Below are positions 21,303 through 21,432 of a stretch of DNA of 21,432 bases, one piece after another; within the stretch, counting starts at the first letter, position 1, and every line of letters begins with the position of its first letter. Made by a program: the position numbers and the translations under genes. Below the pieces are notes generated by a model. The model was not told where the DNA came from. It saw nothing but the letters and a program-made list of their open reading frames with translations, and ran no database searches. Origin of the DNA: a virus; IMG/VR virus record IMGVR_UViG_3300037427_002191, positions 1-21,432 of that record; one strand, 5' to 3'.

Positions 21303-21432
21303 TGGAATACGCAACACTATGGAACAACTCGTTAGTTGATGCCAACGATCCTGTTCTACGTCAACCAGCAACAATTGATCCACTAGAAACTGATATTGTG
21401 TGGCAAACAGTTGAACAAGAAATGTTCAAACT
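21302..21432 (+). CDS. def: Peptide deformylase-like protein, 3'-truncated by window edge
   Basis: Only the first 43 residues are present. After MEYATLWNNSLVDAN comes DPVLRQPA (residues 16-23), the typical opening of peptide deformylase (xDPxLRxxA/xPV), and then a helix WQTVEQEMFKL that resembles the E. coli helix before the metal-binding part. The metal-binding motifs HExxH and EGCLS would lie outside the window, so the call is provisional. Deformylase removes the formyl group from nascent proteins and is known in marine phages. The start overlaps the GGCT stop by one base. Confidence 0.6.
   Translation, partial: MEYATLWNNSLVDANDPVLRQPATIDPLETDIVWQTVEQEMFK

Noticed and set aside
1-21432. 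CRISPR array, insertion sequence or integrase
   Set aside because: No regularly spaced direct repeats, no transposase or recombinase motifs and no terminal inverted repeats were seen.

Overview
The window looks like a stretch of a marine T4-like myovirus genome of low G+C (about one third by eye). All credible genes lie on the + strand and are packed with 1-14 nt overlaps (ATGA, TAATG, TTGA). Several start at TTG or GTG. Many gene groups are preceded by NATAAATA, the T4-type late promoter. Class Ia nrdAB, a PAAR spike-tip protein, a long tail-fibre-like protein, a MGME1-like exonuclease, two GT-A glycosyltransferases and phage-type small proteins all fit a tailed phage of marine bacteria. The host cannot be read directly. 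The bL33-like protein resembles the alphaproteobacterial form, which would suit a SAR11-type or other alphaproteobacterial host, but this is inference.

Layout. 1-2297: four unrecognised, probably late/virion genes. 2291-4221: an SGNH-hydrolase-like protein and a possible glycosyltransferase. 4254-6841: PD-(D/E)XK exonuclease and a large radical SAM enzyme. 6888-9086: tail-fibre-like protein and a small protein that begins directly after its stop codon. 9083-12459: nrdA and nrdB. 12490-15947: Sm-like candidate, PAAR protein, PP-loop (asparagine-synthetase-like) enzyme and a subtilisin-like protease, closed by a clear hairpin terminator. 16014-17496: GNAT acetyltransferase and a SPASM-like radical SAM protein. 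17497-18563: a late promoter, a structured leader, four overlapping mini-genes rich in membrane segments, and two small soluble proteins. 18598-18673: tRNA-Thr(UGU). 18715-20621: two glycosyltransferases. 20630-21432: bL33-like ribosomal protein, gamma-glutamylcyclotransferase-like protein, and the start of a probable peptide deformylase.

How the genes may work together. NrdAB supplies dNTPs and the exonuclease may process DNA. The fibre, PAAR and probably the subtilase are virion or late functions. tRNA-Thr, bL33-like protein and deformylase form a translation-related set at the right end. The enzymes around 13-17.5 kb (PP-loop, protease, acetyltransferase, SPASM radical SAM) have no obvious shared substrate.

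Most notable signals: (1) four late promoters lie exactly 5 nt upstream of an ATG that has no Shine-Dalgarno, so T4 spacing would put +1 on the A of ATG and give leaderless mRNAs, whereas promoters 20-29 nt upstream are mostly followed by a Shine-Dalgarno; (2) two full-consensus sigma70 promoters are interleaved with late promoters; (3) a phage-borne bL33-like protein; (4) a long hairpin with a possible pseudoknot in front of the mini-gene cluster.
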